From Seminavis robusta (Eukaryota; Bacillariophyta; Bacillariophyceae; Naviculales; Naviculaceae): 64,000 nt of DNA. The stretch lies in NCBI GenBank assembly GCA_903772945.1, contig CAICTM010000064.1, forward strand, positions 62,001 to 126,000, read 5' to 3'. The notes beneath the pieces are model-generated. The model did no database searches. It worked only from the letters and a program-made list of their open reading frames with translations, and was not told the origin of the DNA. Of this stretch, positions 31,777 to 42,704 are shown one piece after another (position 1 is the stretch's first letter; every line of letters starts with the position of its first letter). A program made the position numbers and the translations under genes.

Positions 31777-33806
31777 CTAACAAATGTTGTTTCCCGACGA
31801 CGAGTCAAGGTCAAGGTCGTTCTCATCGCGGTTTTCCACTCCACGGCCAACAAAGTTGGGCTTGGGGTCCCCAATCATGGAGGCAGGGCGGGTCGACTCT
31901 TCCATGTCACGGGAAGGGAACGAGGACACCATGACGGAATCAGCAAAACGGGAATGGAATGGACGGTCCATGAAATCAGAGGAGGAGTTGTTGGGAGAAG
32001 AGCGGTATTTGGGATGGTCGCTGTAGACTTCCAATTCGGTATCCTGTTCCCAGATTGGAGTGTCCACATTAGGGAGGTTTCTCTGAAGTTTCCAAATCAT
32101 GTACTTGCGCCATGCAAAGAGAAGACCAGTCATGCCCAAGACAACAAGAGTCAACGCAATGAATGCGTTCAAAGCCGCTTTGCCCGATGATTTGGTGTTG
32201 GGCTTGTCGGGGTTGGCGGCGTCATCGTCTGAAACAAGGTTTCCTGGATGGACAGTGACATCATCATCGTCGCCGCCGCCGCCGTTGTCGAAATCCCTGC
32301 CCGTGCCATGGTCAGGAGTGGGTGAGTAGTAATCGTCCTCCTTGTCGCCGGAACCAGATGCCGAGTCGTGGTGGTCATTGCCATGGTGGTCTGGTGTGAT
32401 AGGAGTACTGTCGTCGTCATCATCCGAATGCACGGCGCCACCATTGGAGGAATGGTGATGAGAATCGTCGGTTTGGTCGTCGTCACTTGGGCCGACCTGT
32501 GATCCAGACTGGTGATCCATGTTGTCGTCATCGTCGTCGTCAACCTTGTCGGCAGTGGATGGCTTGTCGGTCGTATCATCGTCAAAGGAGAATTGAGATC
32601 CATGGCTCGCACCTGGGTCGTTGCCGCCGTTGGAGAGAGAACCAGAATCGTCGTCGTCATCTCCTTCGTGGAATTCCTGTCCCGACTGCGATGGTTCAAA
32701 TCCAGTGTCATGCTCGTTGCTGCCGTTGGAGAGGGAGTCGTCGTCATCGTCGTCTCCCTCGTTGATTTCTTGTCCCGACTGCGATGATTCAAATCCAACA
32801 GTGTCATCATCATCATCATCGTGGGTGGTGTCGGCATGGGAGGACCCCATTTCAATAATGTGATCGTAGTACTCTTGGCTCATGACGTTGGTAGAGGTTC
32901 CGTGACTGGCAGTGCTTGTCACCCATGTATCATCATCGTCGTCGTCGCCATCGTTGTTATCGGCGGCGTCAAACACAAACTCACTTCCATGCAAAGCCAG
33001 AGCGTCGCCGGCGGAGGACGAGTAAATTTCGCAATAGAGACCGGTCCATCCTGGAGGACAGAGGCATCCTGGATGGATGCTGTATGGCATGCAAAGGGGG
33101 AGTAAGAGACAAGTAGGTCAAGGAGACAGAATGAGAACAACGACTCGCTGTCAAAAACAGGAACACCAAACGAGCGACACCGAAAAATGGAACGTCCGGT
33201 CGCTCTCCACACGCCGCCACTGTACTATACTTACGGGTCGCCTTGGAAATGAGCATAGCTCTTGCAGGTTCCACCATTGACGCAAAAGGCAGCGCCAGCG
33301 TCTTCGTCGTCGTCGTCGTAACGATAGCAAGTGTCAGTGGCAGGAAACTCGCAAGACTTGCCGGCAAAAAGACCACCGTGCGCCGTGGAACAATCACACG
33401 TCTGTTGACGGCTTCCCTTCGCCTCCAAGAGACAATTGGCTCCATGCAAGCACGAGTTTGATCCACAAGGTGTTGTGGAGAAGTAGGAAGAATGCCCCGT
33501 CTTGGCGTCATCGTGGTTGTTGTTGCTGCTGCTTTCCAACAAGGAGCCAGATTCTTGATGCGTTGGTTGGCCGTGGTTGGCGACCAAGAGAGAGTCGCAA
33601 TGAGGACCCGCCCACCCCGTGGGACAAAGGCAACGCATCACGGTCGGACTCGACGACGACGACGAGAAGAAATCATCGTGCGAAGCAAGATCAAAGACAC
33701 ATCTTCCGCCGTTGGAGCAGACGCGATCGCATGGCGGTGTGTCGCTCGATGAGGCAACGTTCCACAAAGAGGACAAGACAAGGTACGAGAAAACGATTTT
33801 CATCAT
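31777..33806 (-). CDS. Type I membrane protein with EGF-like modules and an Asp-rich ectodomain, 624 aa, 2 exons
   Basis: Exons are 33806-33235 and 33079-31777; the 155-nt intron has GTAAGT and CATACAG ends. A signal peptide (MMKIVFSYLVLSSLWNVASS) leads into EGF-like modules. Module 1 is CDRVCSNGGRC...CLCPTGWAGPHC. A second Cys cluster is CGSNSCLHGANC...CDC. The module split by the intron is FCVNGGTC, then GCLCPPGWTGLYC. A ~250-residue spacer rich in Asp, Ser, His and Gly follows, with two copies of the pattern GFE(S/P)SQSGQE..EGDDDDD. One TM helix (LNAFIALTLVVLGMTGLLFAW) and a ~90-residue cytoplasmic tail end the protein. Likely a surface or endomembrane protein; the acidic spacer could bind Ca2+ or silica-associated cations (inference only). 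Confidence 0.82.
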
Positions 33807-35311
33807 TGGCAGATTTGTTTTGAGAGACAGAGAGGCTGGCTAGCTTAGTGCTGGAATAGCGTTTGCTTTTGACAAGAGCGAGGGATTGTGAGAGCGAACA
33901 ACCAACTGATCTTTCAACTTTCCAAGCCGAGGTCCAAATCGGAGAAGGAGCTGAAAGAACGCGAGAACCCAAAGATTTCGTTGTGATGCGACATTTCTGT
34001 GGGAGTCGATGACTGTGGCACGTGGTTGAAGGAGACCTGTATTTATGGATTATGACTGTGAACTCGTACTATGACCTTGAATCAGGGTTGCCGAAAATAA
34101 AGCCAGCGATTTGTTATACACTGAGTGGCTGAAAGTGGAAGTCTCGCAGAAGTTTTGAGACGAAAAATCGATTTCGGAACACGGTTCTACCGCGACCTGT
34201 AGATTTCTAGGGAGAAACTTGAAGGGTTGGTCTCCTTCGATTGTCGCATTGTTGTTGTACTATTTGTCTCTCCGTCTAGAGCCAGGAACAAGCCAAAGGC
34301 AGCGAGGCATTGTCGCTCCCATTACGGAGTAAGTGTTGGTCCAGTGAGTTGGTCCACGTGAAGGTCCAAGAGCGCGGCCTGGTGCGGGATCAGGAGTTGG
34401 GCCAGGATGGGGCCTGGAGATGGAACAGAGGTACCGTACGGCAGGTCCTTTGCTTGATTCTGGTGTGGGGTCTACGTAGTGCTGGAATGCTAGGGGTGAA
34501 TCCAGGTGCAGGTGGGGGGTTGATGCTTGGTGGTGCTGGATCAGGAGTGGCGGGGCAGTTCCAAGAGTGGGGCTTGGAAGATGAACAAGAGGGGGGGGGG
34601 GGGTGAGTCTGGGAGGAGTTCCAAGTATGGGACCATGAGTGGGGTCTGATGAGTTAGGGAGTTCATTGATGAGGAGGATTGGACGGAAAACAGCGCTATC
34701 CAGAGGACCAATTTTGCTTTGCCGAGCTTCTGGTAAACACACCCACTGAATCATTCATTGATATAGATCATTATTTGCAAACCTTGCACCTAGAGTATAC
34801 TCCGCATGAAGCAGCAACTTTTGGTCAAGTTGTTTCTCCATTCGTTTCTTCCTCCGTCTCTATTTGCTAGCTTGCCAACGGGTGGGTGGTGGGTGGTACC
34901 AGAATGCTTTTTGGATGAGTCCCGTACCGGTAGTCGTGCAGGCACGACTGTCATTGACATTTGCCACCACAACCGCAGCATCATCCAGAGCACATCAAAG
35001 CCCTGATTGATTCCGGATCGCTTCGATGTGTTCCGCTTGTTGTAGATAAAGGACTCATCAGGATATAGAATACAGGAGCACCCATCAAACACACATCTGT
35101 GACCGGCCTCAGAGGAAAGCGAACGAAAAACAGAACTCTCGCTCAGCATTTCTCCCATATCACGAATGAGCCACAGTCAGTCATGTGTCTTCTAGAGCCC
35201 CTACAACCCATGACAATTCGACCAAATGCTCTATCACCCGCAGCCGACCATTCATCCGCCACCAACGATCATTTCGAGAGATTACTAGTCAATGCTACTA
35301 TCGTGAGCACA
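33807..35311. other. Intergenic, 1.5 kb, with G-rich degenerate repeat and G13 tract
   Basis: Lies between the divergent EGF-module and RING genes. Positions ~34370-34660 are strongly G-rich on the plus strand, with recurring short words (GGTGCTGGATCAGGAGT-like, TTGGGCCAGGATGGGGCC-like) and a run of 13 G at 34591-34603. The Pro-rich minus-strand frame across this stretch is best read as a by-product of the repeat. Confidence 0.45.
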
Positions 35312-36535
35312 ATGGGGAACATACACTCCAGCAGCGATCATGATGAAGAAGAAGAGAGCCCACCACCACCGCCAAGACCTTCCAGAACGTCTCTGTGCAC
35401 ATTTCTTTTGGGAGGCCCCATGCCGGCAACTCCCGGGATAATTCCTCTGTGTTGGGATGAACTATTGGATTGGGCAGATGATGCCACGTTCCTAGCCGAA
35501 GTGGTACACCAGAGAAATGCTGCAATTAGTCAACAACTTAGAGGCTCTACAGCTGCTAGTAGTACAGAACAAGGACGAGCCATCCATATCAAGAGAGGGA
35601 TACGATTTGTACCTTATGTGTCTTTACACGAAACAGAAGATGCTCTCAGGAAGCTAGCCTCCCAAAGCTACATGGAAAGAGCGCAGTTCTACCAAGAATC
35701 GGTAGGTTCAATGATCCTTTCCCGCATTCGGTAGTGACCATGGCCCTGTTCTGCCCTGCCAAACCTATTGCTCACATCTATCCATTTGCTCTATCGCTTG
35801 TAGGTTCTGGTGGCAGTGGAGGATGTTGAGAAAACAGAAATTCTATGCCTTACGTCTCTGTTTCAATTCTGCCGCTATTACACTTTGATTCGCCGGCTAG
35901 CGGATTCGTATGAGATGGTCCTGGAGTATCCACCCACGGGAGCTACGCTGACAGCAGCACCACCAATTCACAATGGCCCAGAGGAACAGTCACCGATTGG
36001 TGCTTTATTGGGGGGCGATGCTACTAGCCTCGAAACAGAAGACAAAGAGCCATCAACCACGCCACTCTTAGCTGGCGATGAGCAACCCTCCGATGGACCA
36101 CTAGAGCTCGATGAATGCGCCATTTGCTTTGACAAGACTGAAGACTCTGTGCTGATGTGCTGTTCTCATGCTCTGTGTGCGGATTGTGAAAAACGATGGG
36201 TTCGCAAACACCTTTGTTGCCCATTCTGTAGGCAATCCTTCTCCTCAGTTAAGGAAGCCGTCCAGACGCAGTGGCAACTGGGTGTCAAGGCTGTCCCTGT
36301 CGATCAAGTGCTCGACGATGTCAGGTCATTGGAGTCCACCATTGCACATTTCTGGCGTCGACATATCCATGAAAAGGATAGCAGCTCGCTGCCATCCATC
36401 TTGGAAGAGAATTACGTTGCAAGACCCAAAGCCATCCAAAGTTGCGCCGCAGTCGTAGTGGGGGAGGAGTTGGATGAATTTGTAGTGATTGAAGAGCTGT
36501 CGCTGTCTTGTGCCCTTTCAGCGGGATACGCGTAG
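35312..36535 (+). CDS. RING-finger protein with predicted N-myristoylation, RNF141-like layout, 373 aa, 2 exons
   Basis: Exons are 35312-35701 and 35804-36535; the 102-nt intron is phase 0 (GTAGGT, TTGTAG). Starting at ATG 35312 gives MGNIHSSSDHDEEEE. Gly2 with Ser at 6 fits the N-myristoylation consensus, which favours this ATG over upstream in-frame ATGs (e.g. 35183). An N-terminal helical region (PLCWDELLDWADDATFLAEVV, HETEDALRKLASQSYMERAQF) precedes a RING at ~residues 233-275: CAICFDKTEDSVLMC, CSHALCADCEKRWVRKHLC, CPFCRQSF. An amphipathic C-terminal region follows (VLDDVRSLESTIAHFWRR). A myristoyl site plus a central or C-terminal RING resembles animal RNF141 (family knowledge). Role: membrane-tethered E3 ligase, inferred. 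Confidence 0.82.
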
Positions 36536-36811
36536 CTGGCTGGTGGGCACTTGCTCGATGGACGATTCGAATCGAATCAGAATCTGTGCATTCTACACAA
36601 TGTATCAATAAATAGAAAGGACCGAATACGGATATTCAGTTCTGTTCAAGGTCAGATGATTGTGGCGAGTCATCTATCTCTACTAAATTTACTTTTGTAG
36701 CCTGATCAAAGCCATTGGATAGATTGTTGATTGTTGCTCTCTTGGACTGTCATTAGGAAGAACACACTGTTTGCCTCGTCAGTTGTTTTTGTGTCTCATT
36801 TGCCTTTTCTA

Positions 36812-37603
36812 TTACATTCCCAGCAAGGAATTGACTGCAGCACTCTCGTCCCATCCAGTTTTTTCCAAGGCTTTTCGTGCACTTTCTCGGTCAAATCCCA
36901 TTTCACAAACTCGTGTAATCGCATCTTCTTTGGATGTGGGTTTGGCATAGGTTTCCGTCCAGAATTTGGCTGTGCTATCAAACTTCTTCCGATCTCCCAT
37001 GTACATTTTTGCTACTTCGGCATCCTGTGGATCTCCTGGTTCTGCCGAACACATCAGAGCTTGCAAGGAAAGTAAGGCAGTTTTGATGGTCAAGGCGGGG
37101 CTCCACTGATCTTTCAGAATGTCCTACAGTGGAAGACGACATTGACAAGAAAGAGAGAAAAAAATCACAAGATTATGAGAATGGAAATAGAGCAATTTTT
37201 TTGGCCACGACAGAGCCAGGAACGGCTTATTGGCACCATCATGCTTCCTTTCAACCACCCTCTGATTCTCCAAAATCATCCAACTCCTCAGCGAAGACAT
37301 CTTGATGTTTTATCAATTCAAATCGAAACTCACCAAACAAATGGCGCCAGTTTGGGAGGAAATGTTGGGATGCCAAATCTTGGTAATGTATTTCATTTTT
37401 GGTGGTTCAAATGGATATTGCTTTGGAAGAACAATGTCAATCTCAAAGATGCCTCCTTCATAAGGCGTGCCCTGAGGACCTGGTATTGTCCCCTTCAAAT
37501 GCCTCAAGTCCCCCTCGGTGACGGGCACGGCTTTGATGCCTGAAACCTTGTCATCCTTGCCCACTTCCGCCAATTCTTTCACAATTCGACCCTGTGATGC
37601 CAT
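36812..37603 (-). CDS. UBE2K: Ubiquitin-conjugating enzyme E2 with C-terminal UBA (UBE2K/Ubc1 type), 193 aa, 2 exons
   Basis: Exons are 37603-37334 and 37123-36812; the 210-nt intron is phase 0 (GTGAGT, CTGTAG). The E2 fold is complete: RIVKELAEV at the N-terminus, the beta-sheet GPQGTPYEGGIFEIDI, the PFEPPKMKY stretch, HPN (KIWHPNISS), and the catalytic cysteine ~89 in TGAICL|DILKDQWSPAL, with the intron just after the active-site loop. The C-terminus is a UBA domain (AITRVCEMGFDRESARKALE, WDESAAVNSLLGM). E2 plus UBA is the layout of human UBE2K, yeast Ubc1 and plant UBC27, which extend K48-linked chains (family knowledge). The gene is convergent with the upstream RING gene, 276 bp between stops. 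Confidence 0.95.
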
Positions 37604-38961
37604 TGTTTCTGTCTCCTCTGGATGTGGGCTGGCCAGCTAGCTAGTACGGTACTCTGCAGTACCGTAGTGTTCTTGATGGCTTGATTGATAGCAACGAACC
37701 GATGGACACACGCCAAATGCCAAAGCGCTTCGACGACGAACGATCGATGAGCGAGGAAGGAGAATGGAAGAGCGGCGTTAGAGATAGAGTTATTGTGTGA
37801 CGTGACTGAGTCGAGTCGTGGCCCCAACTTTTCCATCACAAATGCAAAATGGTTGCCCGTGGGATGCAAGGACATGGAGCCAAGCTGCTTCCAATGGTCA
37901 TTTGGAAGTCCTGCAGTAGGCCCATGCAAATGGATGCCCTCGCCACAGTGGGACTTGTGGCCTTGCTGCAAACCAGGAAGTGCTGCAGTGGGCGCGTGAA
38001 AATGGATGCCCAGAGTGACCGTACATGCATATGCAGTTTTCTGATTTCTCTGAGCCGGCCTCAGCGCTTCTTCCTTGCCACCTCGGGCTAGCGGTAGCTA
38101 CGGGTATCTGGTCAGCCCCAACGAGCCAACGAGGAGAGATGATACATCAATGGAACTAACTGCAATTAGGTAATAACAATAATAATAGTATGGAATTATG
38201 AGTAAGAGGTACTAGCTAGTATGCTAGCTAGCTAGCTAGTACCCCAATAGCTTCAGCGTGAGTCACGATGTAGCACCGCAGCACCATACCGTAGACCCTG
38301 GCGAAGCTTAAGGAGTGCCTTCTTGCCCTTCTGAGGAACGTGTGAAGGGAAAGCTGTGTCTGCTGTTAAATCGAACAGTACCGATTCGCAAAGGACAAGT
38401 GTCTATGGAGCACGAGGATAGATCGATGGCGCAGCCGCAAACTACAGTACTGCGTCGTGGGTGCGTGGGTGCTGAAAGTGGGTTCTTTTGGTCATAAAAG
38501 GGAGACAGGGATGGGGCATGACACCCTTCGGCGAGCAACTTTCTCCTTTCAACGCAGAGCGACAGTTTTGTCGAGAGATCGGCGCAGAGAACGCACAACA
38601 GAGCGCATCTAGATCGAGGTGAGTGAGTGGGCAACTGGTGGGATTGGTTGATACCGTACCGTAACAGCTGCTACCGTGAAACAAAGGATGATGCATTGGT
38701 TGCTTGTTACTTTAATGGAGATAGCTAGTACAAAGTTTAGAAACAGTAATTCGACATTTCCCACCCATGAAAGCTTTAGATACTTTCTGATACTGCCAGG
38801 AGGCCTAGGTATCCCTTGAACTGTGCCTTGTGATCACGAAACATGTGGTCCATATGGAGGCTGAAGGAGAAGAACGAATAGAGGAATAGAGGTGCGGAAG
38901 CAAGGAGAGAAGGAAGCAACGGATGATAACACATACGAGACAGAGTGATTCATTCGTTCGT
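37604..38961. other. Intergenic, 1.36 kb, with CTAG repeat
   Basis: No gene recognised. Contains a short (GCTA)n tract at ~38221-38240 and nearby GGTAC/GTACC words (~37650, ~38390, ~38650). Part must be the UBE2K promoter. Confidence 0.4.
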
Positions 38962-39783
38962 TCAACATTCCTCCGCAATGGATCGTTCTTCGCAAAGTGC
39001 GGCAAACTTCAGGTTCTTGAGCCTCTGTCGCCTTGGCTTGACTATGCTTTGCAAGTCTTTCACTTCAGCCCAGCGGTCGTGCAGACGCTTCCGGAGACTG
39101 ATGATCTGGGATCTGCTCCTGGTCGTCATCCCCAACCAGGACTTGATATCCTGCTCTTTATAAACGATACTATGGCATTGATCCCGTAGCGATAGATCCA
39201 ACTGTTCTACCTTCTTTCGGTAGTACATGACCCGCTGCATAGCCTGGGCAGGTATTTGAAGTCTCGAGCCCCCCAGGATGCTCTGAATCTGCCGGTTTGT
39301 GGCCTGCATCATTTCCATTCGCTTTTTCTTGTTATAATGTTTCTTTGTCATTCGCGGCGATCCCCTCTTGGCCTTCCTGACCTTCTTGTTCCGACGAACC
39401 TTCCTGGTTTCATGACTCTTGCTGGTAGATACTCGTTGGGCACTTTCGATGGGGGGAGGCGTCACCAGACGTGGTTTGTCGGAGAGAGCTCGGCTTGTCA
39501 GGCTGAGGAGGCTATCGCGATGATATACACCGTCTTGCCGTTCCTGAAGCAATGTGCCTTGGTTAGCGTCTTCCCGTAGCAGACTATACCGCATTCTCTG
39601 AGGTTGCTTGTGAACTTGAAAGTCATACGCTTCAAAGCTATCCCGCTTTCTCTTCATTGGCTTGTATGCAGCTGCATTGGCAGAGTCTATCATGGCATCA
39701 TAGGACGTCCAGATACTCATGGCGGATGAATCGGAAGGAGGTGTTCTGGAAGGAGCTCGGATGGTGTGTACGGCTATCATCAT
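38962..39783 (-). CDS. Basic coiled-coil protein of unknown function, 273 aa
   Basis: One uninterrupted frame from ATG 39783 (MMIAVHTIRAPSRTPP); a later ATG (MSIWTSYDAMIDS) is an alternative start. I do not recognise a domain. A very basic central block (KVRRNKKVRKAKRGSPRM, HYNKKKRMEMM) could be a nuclear or nucleolar localisation signal. It is followed by a heptad-like helical region (MYYRKKVEQLDLSLRDQC, ISLRKRLHDRWAEVKDLQ). The C-terminus (IAEEC) is unremarkable. Open length, composition and absence of simple repeats suggest a true gene. It could be a small transcription factor-like or nucleolar protein, but that is a guess. Confidence 0.6.
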   Translation of the reverse strand: MMIAVHTIRAPSRTPPSDSSAMSIWTSYDAMIDSANAAAYKPMKRKRDSFEAYDFQVHKQPQRMRYSLLREDANQGTLLQERQDGVYHRDSLLSLTSRALSDKPRLVTPPPIESAQRVSTSKSHETRKVRRNKKVRKAKRGSPRMTKKHYNKKKRMEMMQATNRQIQSILGGSRLQIPAQAMQRVMYYRKKVEQLDLSLRDQCHSIVYKEQDIKSWLGMTTRSRSQIISLRKRLHDRWAEVKDLQSIVKPRRQRLKNLKFAALCEERSIAEEC

Positions 39784-41419
39784 ATTGTGGTTGTGTGAGA
39801 GAGAGAGTGAAAGGAGGGTTGTGTCGGAGTGTGTCAGCGGGCAGCGAGAAGGAGAGTTTTCATGTAAAGGTTGGAGAGGGATAGGTCCCGATACACAACA
39901 ATGCTTTGATGTTGATTGTGTGGCGGCAATTTTGAGCTGAAACTACAAGAATGATAATTTCGGAACCTGAAATTGTGAGCGTTGGCTAGGCACTGTGTCA
40001 GGCCGCTAATTGGCGGTTGCGGCTCTCTCCTACCCCTAACTCGATAACCGCCGTGGGGGTTAACGCTTGGCCTCCGCAATTTCCGCAGTGTTCGCCCACA
40101 GAATGCTTTCCCGCTACCCCACCCACTTGACAAATTATTGCAGAAAGACTATGCTGCCGGCGAGGGACGACAGTTTCAACCGCTGGTGTAAGAGAGCAGC
40201 CAAAACAAGAACGATGGGCGGTGGAAGCCCGCCAAAGCGCACCGCCGGGTGGTGTTGGCGGGAGTCAATTTGCTGTGGCGATTGTTGGTGCGTTCCACGG
40301 AAAACTAGGATAAGAGGGAAGGAGCTCTTCTAGCAAGTGCAGACGTTAGCTCTCTTTATTGAAACCAAGTGGTGCACCTAAAATCGTTGTGTTCTGCAAT
40401 TCAGAAGGAATAAAGTAGCGAGAGCCTCAATCAACGAAAACGGCAAGGTGTACATCAGCTAGCTATTCTGTATGCAAAGTTAGGTGGCTGGCTGCACCAA
40501 AGCAAGAGTCACTATCAATCTTGCCATTAGATCTCGCTGTCCCGGTAAAGCAAGCAACTGATCGCCCAGCCAGTTCTTTGCCATACTGCAGTTGCCAAGT
40601 CGTTGAGGCAATCCCAAGAATGCACCAACTTTTCCTCTTGGGGTGCACGAGCTGCTGCATGCACTGCTACCATAGCCTAGCTAGGTGAGCGAACAATGAA
40701 ACAGGCAACGGCTACTGTTTCGTCGATGGATCTTCGCAGCTGGCCAAATTGGCAATTGTTGCACAAAAGTGATGCATCAAAAGCAAGCCGCCAATAAAGC
40801 GACGTAGTCAACTGATAATGCCATTAGTTGTCCATTAGTAGACCCGTATACCGCCGAAAGGGTCCGGACTCGGAATGTATGGCCATCACACACATTAGCT
40901 AATAGACATGCATACATCTCTGATCAACAAGTCAAATACACTGTGTAGCGTATGGCCTGCCAAGCCTACCGGTACAGAACTATCTTCATGCATCTATGCA
41001 TAGACAAGGTAGAAGATCAGCACCCATCATCCCTCGCTTTTTCGCAATGCGGGTTTGCTTTGCTTGTGGGCTTTTTGCCCGACGACGAACTCTAACCTTT
41101 CTGCATTTTTGCACGAATTACGAAAAACCTTTAGTCGCGGGCGTCACTGTTAGTCCCAGAAGTTTCCGTGACTGCGTCCACTCAGAGTTTTAGATCTTCG
41201 AGCTCTTCCAAGCTCTCTCAACTCACAACCACGTCAAGGCGATCCCAGCAAATAGCTATTCCAGCATCCAGTCTGTCTGCAAGAAGAAGTTGATACTACC
41301 CGCAGAATTAAAACAATCTAGCTAGTCTCGTCATCATTGAACAGGACCAAAGGTCAACGTAGCGTTGAGGAAGTCACTTGAGACGAATTGAAGCAACAGA
41401 GACACAGTTTTCTTTGCAG
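39784..41419. other. Intergenic, 1.6 kb
   Basis: Divergent promoters of the coiled-coil (minus) and MAPR (plus) genes. Contains CTAGCTAG words at ~40455, ~40677 and ~41318 and an ACCGGTAC word at ~40970. No gene or RNA recognised. Confidence 0.4.
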
Positions 41420-42454
41420 ATGGTGCTTGACAATCATTTTCGGCCAGCACGAGACTTTCTGGATCAGTTGACGGGAGTTCAGAACACAGTTGAGGTCAGT
41501 ATGTACAGTACGAATGTGGAAGATTGTGGAGACTTGATTTAATGGCTATCTTTTGCTCGACTTGCCGTGGTAGCATGGAGTAGATCCATTAGGATACTCT
41601 TTCTCCTTTTGCATTTCTCATTTAACCTTGCTTGTTTCTTTCGTCTGCTTTCTTCTTTATAGTTTCTGGTCCTTCTTGCGATAATCGTCATGACGCATCA
41701 GTGGATGACCACACCGTCACCGGTGCAACCTCCCCAGGAAGAGGAAGAACCAGATCCACCGCGCAACTTTACCATGGAACAACTCAAATACTTCGACGGG
41801 ACCAAAGACGAGAAAAGCGACGAGGACAAGCCCGTGTATCTGTCCGTCAATGGACAAGTATTCGACGTGACGGATGGGAAAGATTTTTACGGCCCGGATG
41901 GGCCCTACTCTAATTTTGCGGGACACGAATGCGGGGTGGCATTGGCTAAAATGAGTTTTGATACCGAGCATTTGGACGATCTGGAAGGATGTGCCGCTCT
42001 ACCGCCCAGTGAAAAGTGCGAGTTGGAAGGATGGATTGAGAAATTCACCTATTATCGACCGTATCCCATCAAAGGTCGATTGGTTCCCGATGCGGTATTG
42101 AAACCTTTGGCGGATCGAGAATTGAGCAAGGAAGAATTGGCCAAGCACAATGGATCTCAAGAGACGAAAATTCCAGAGGGATATGCCACGGCACCAATCT
42201 ACTTGGGAGCAGGAGACAAAGTGTACGATGTTTCCTTTGGAGGAGTGACATTTTATGGTCCCGAGGGAGGCTACCATCGTTTTGCCGGAAAGGATGCCTC
42301 ACGGGCACTGGCCAAAATGAGTTTTGAACCCGAGGACGTTGAAAACACCAGTATCGATGATTTGGAAGACAAACAGAAAAAGATTTTGGACGATTGGATC
42401 GCAACATTCGGCGTAAAGAAAAAGTATCCTGTGGTTGGAAAATTGAAGAAATAA
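41420..42454 (+). CDS. Tandem MAPR (PGRMC-like cytochrome b5-fold heme) protein, 288 aa, 2 exons
   Basis: Exons are 41420-41494 and 41663-42454; the 168-nt intron is phase 0 (GTCAGT, TTATAG). The first exon gives MVLDNHFRPARDFLDQL. The exon junction completes an N-terminal anchor helix (FLVLLAIIVM), as in PGRMC proteins. Two membrane-associated progesterone receptor-type domains follow: VNGQVFDVTDGKDFYGPDG with PYSNFAG, then AGDKVYDVSFGGVTFYGPEG with GYHRFAGKDASRALAKM. The Tyr equivalent to the PGRMC1 heme ligand is kept in both (GPYSNFAG, GGYHRFAG). The C-terminus (ILDDWIATF...VVGKLKK) closely matches the PGRMC1 end. Most MAPR proteins have one domain. Role: heme-binding partner of ER cytochrome P450/sterol enzymes, by family. 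Confidence 0.9.
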
Positions 42455-42704
42455 TCAAGGTCAATTGTATGGTACAAGACGATACGTTGGTACACCCACC
42501 ATGCCATGTTTTCAAAAGTTTCGCATCCTTAGCCAGGTTATTGGATGGTATCCAACAATGCACAAAAAATGAACAGTCATCGGCAGTACTCATGCAGACA
42601 CACACCGGTATGGTAGCGTTCGATCTTCGCTGAATGCCAAACAAAGACACAATAATCTGTCGTAAAAGTAATCCCACAAACTAACTATAGCAACCTACCA
42701 TTTA

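Noticed and set aside
32169-32855. 228-codon minus-strand frame rich in Thr/Met inside the EGF-module gene
   Set aside because: Alternate frame of the GAC/GAT-rich spacer of the real gene.
34260-34754. Pro-rich minus-strand frame of 164 codons
   Set aside because: It tracks the G-rich degenerate repeat; composition is that of the repeat, with no domain and no credible start context.
31290-36535. A ubiquitin gene cluster (RING, E2, APC11, U-box genes)
   Set aside because: The genes are spread over 40 kb with unrelated genes between them and separate promoters; no evidence of a functional cluster.
36560-36600. GATTCGAATCGAATC, resembling a tRNA T-loop
   Set aside because: No acceptor, D- or anticodon-arm pairing could be drawn around it.
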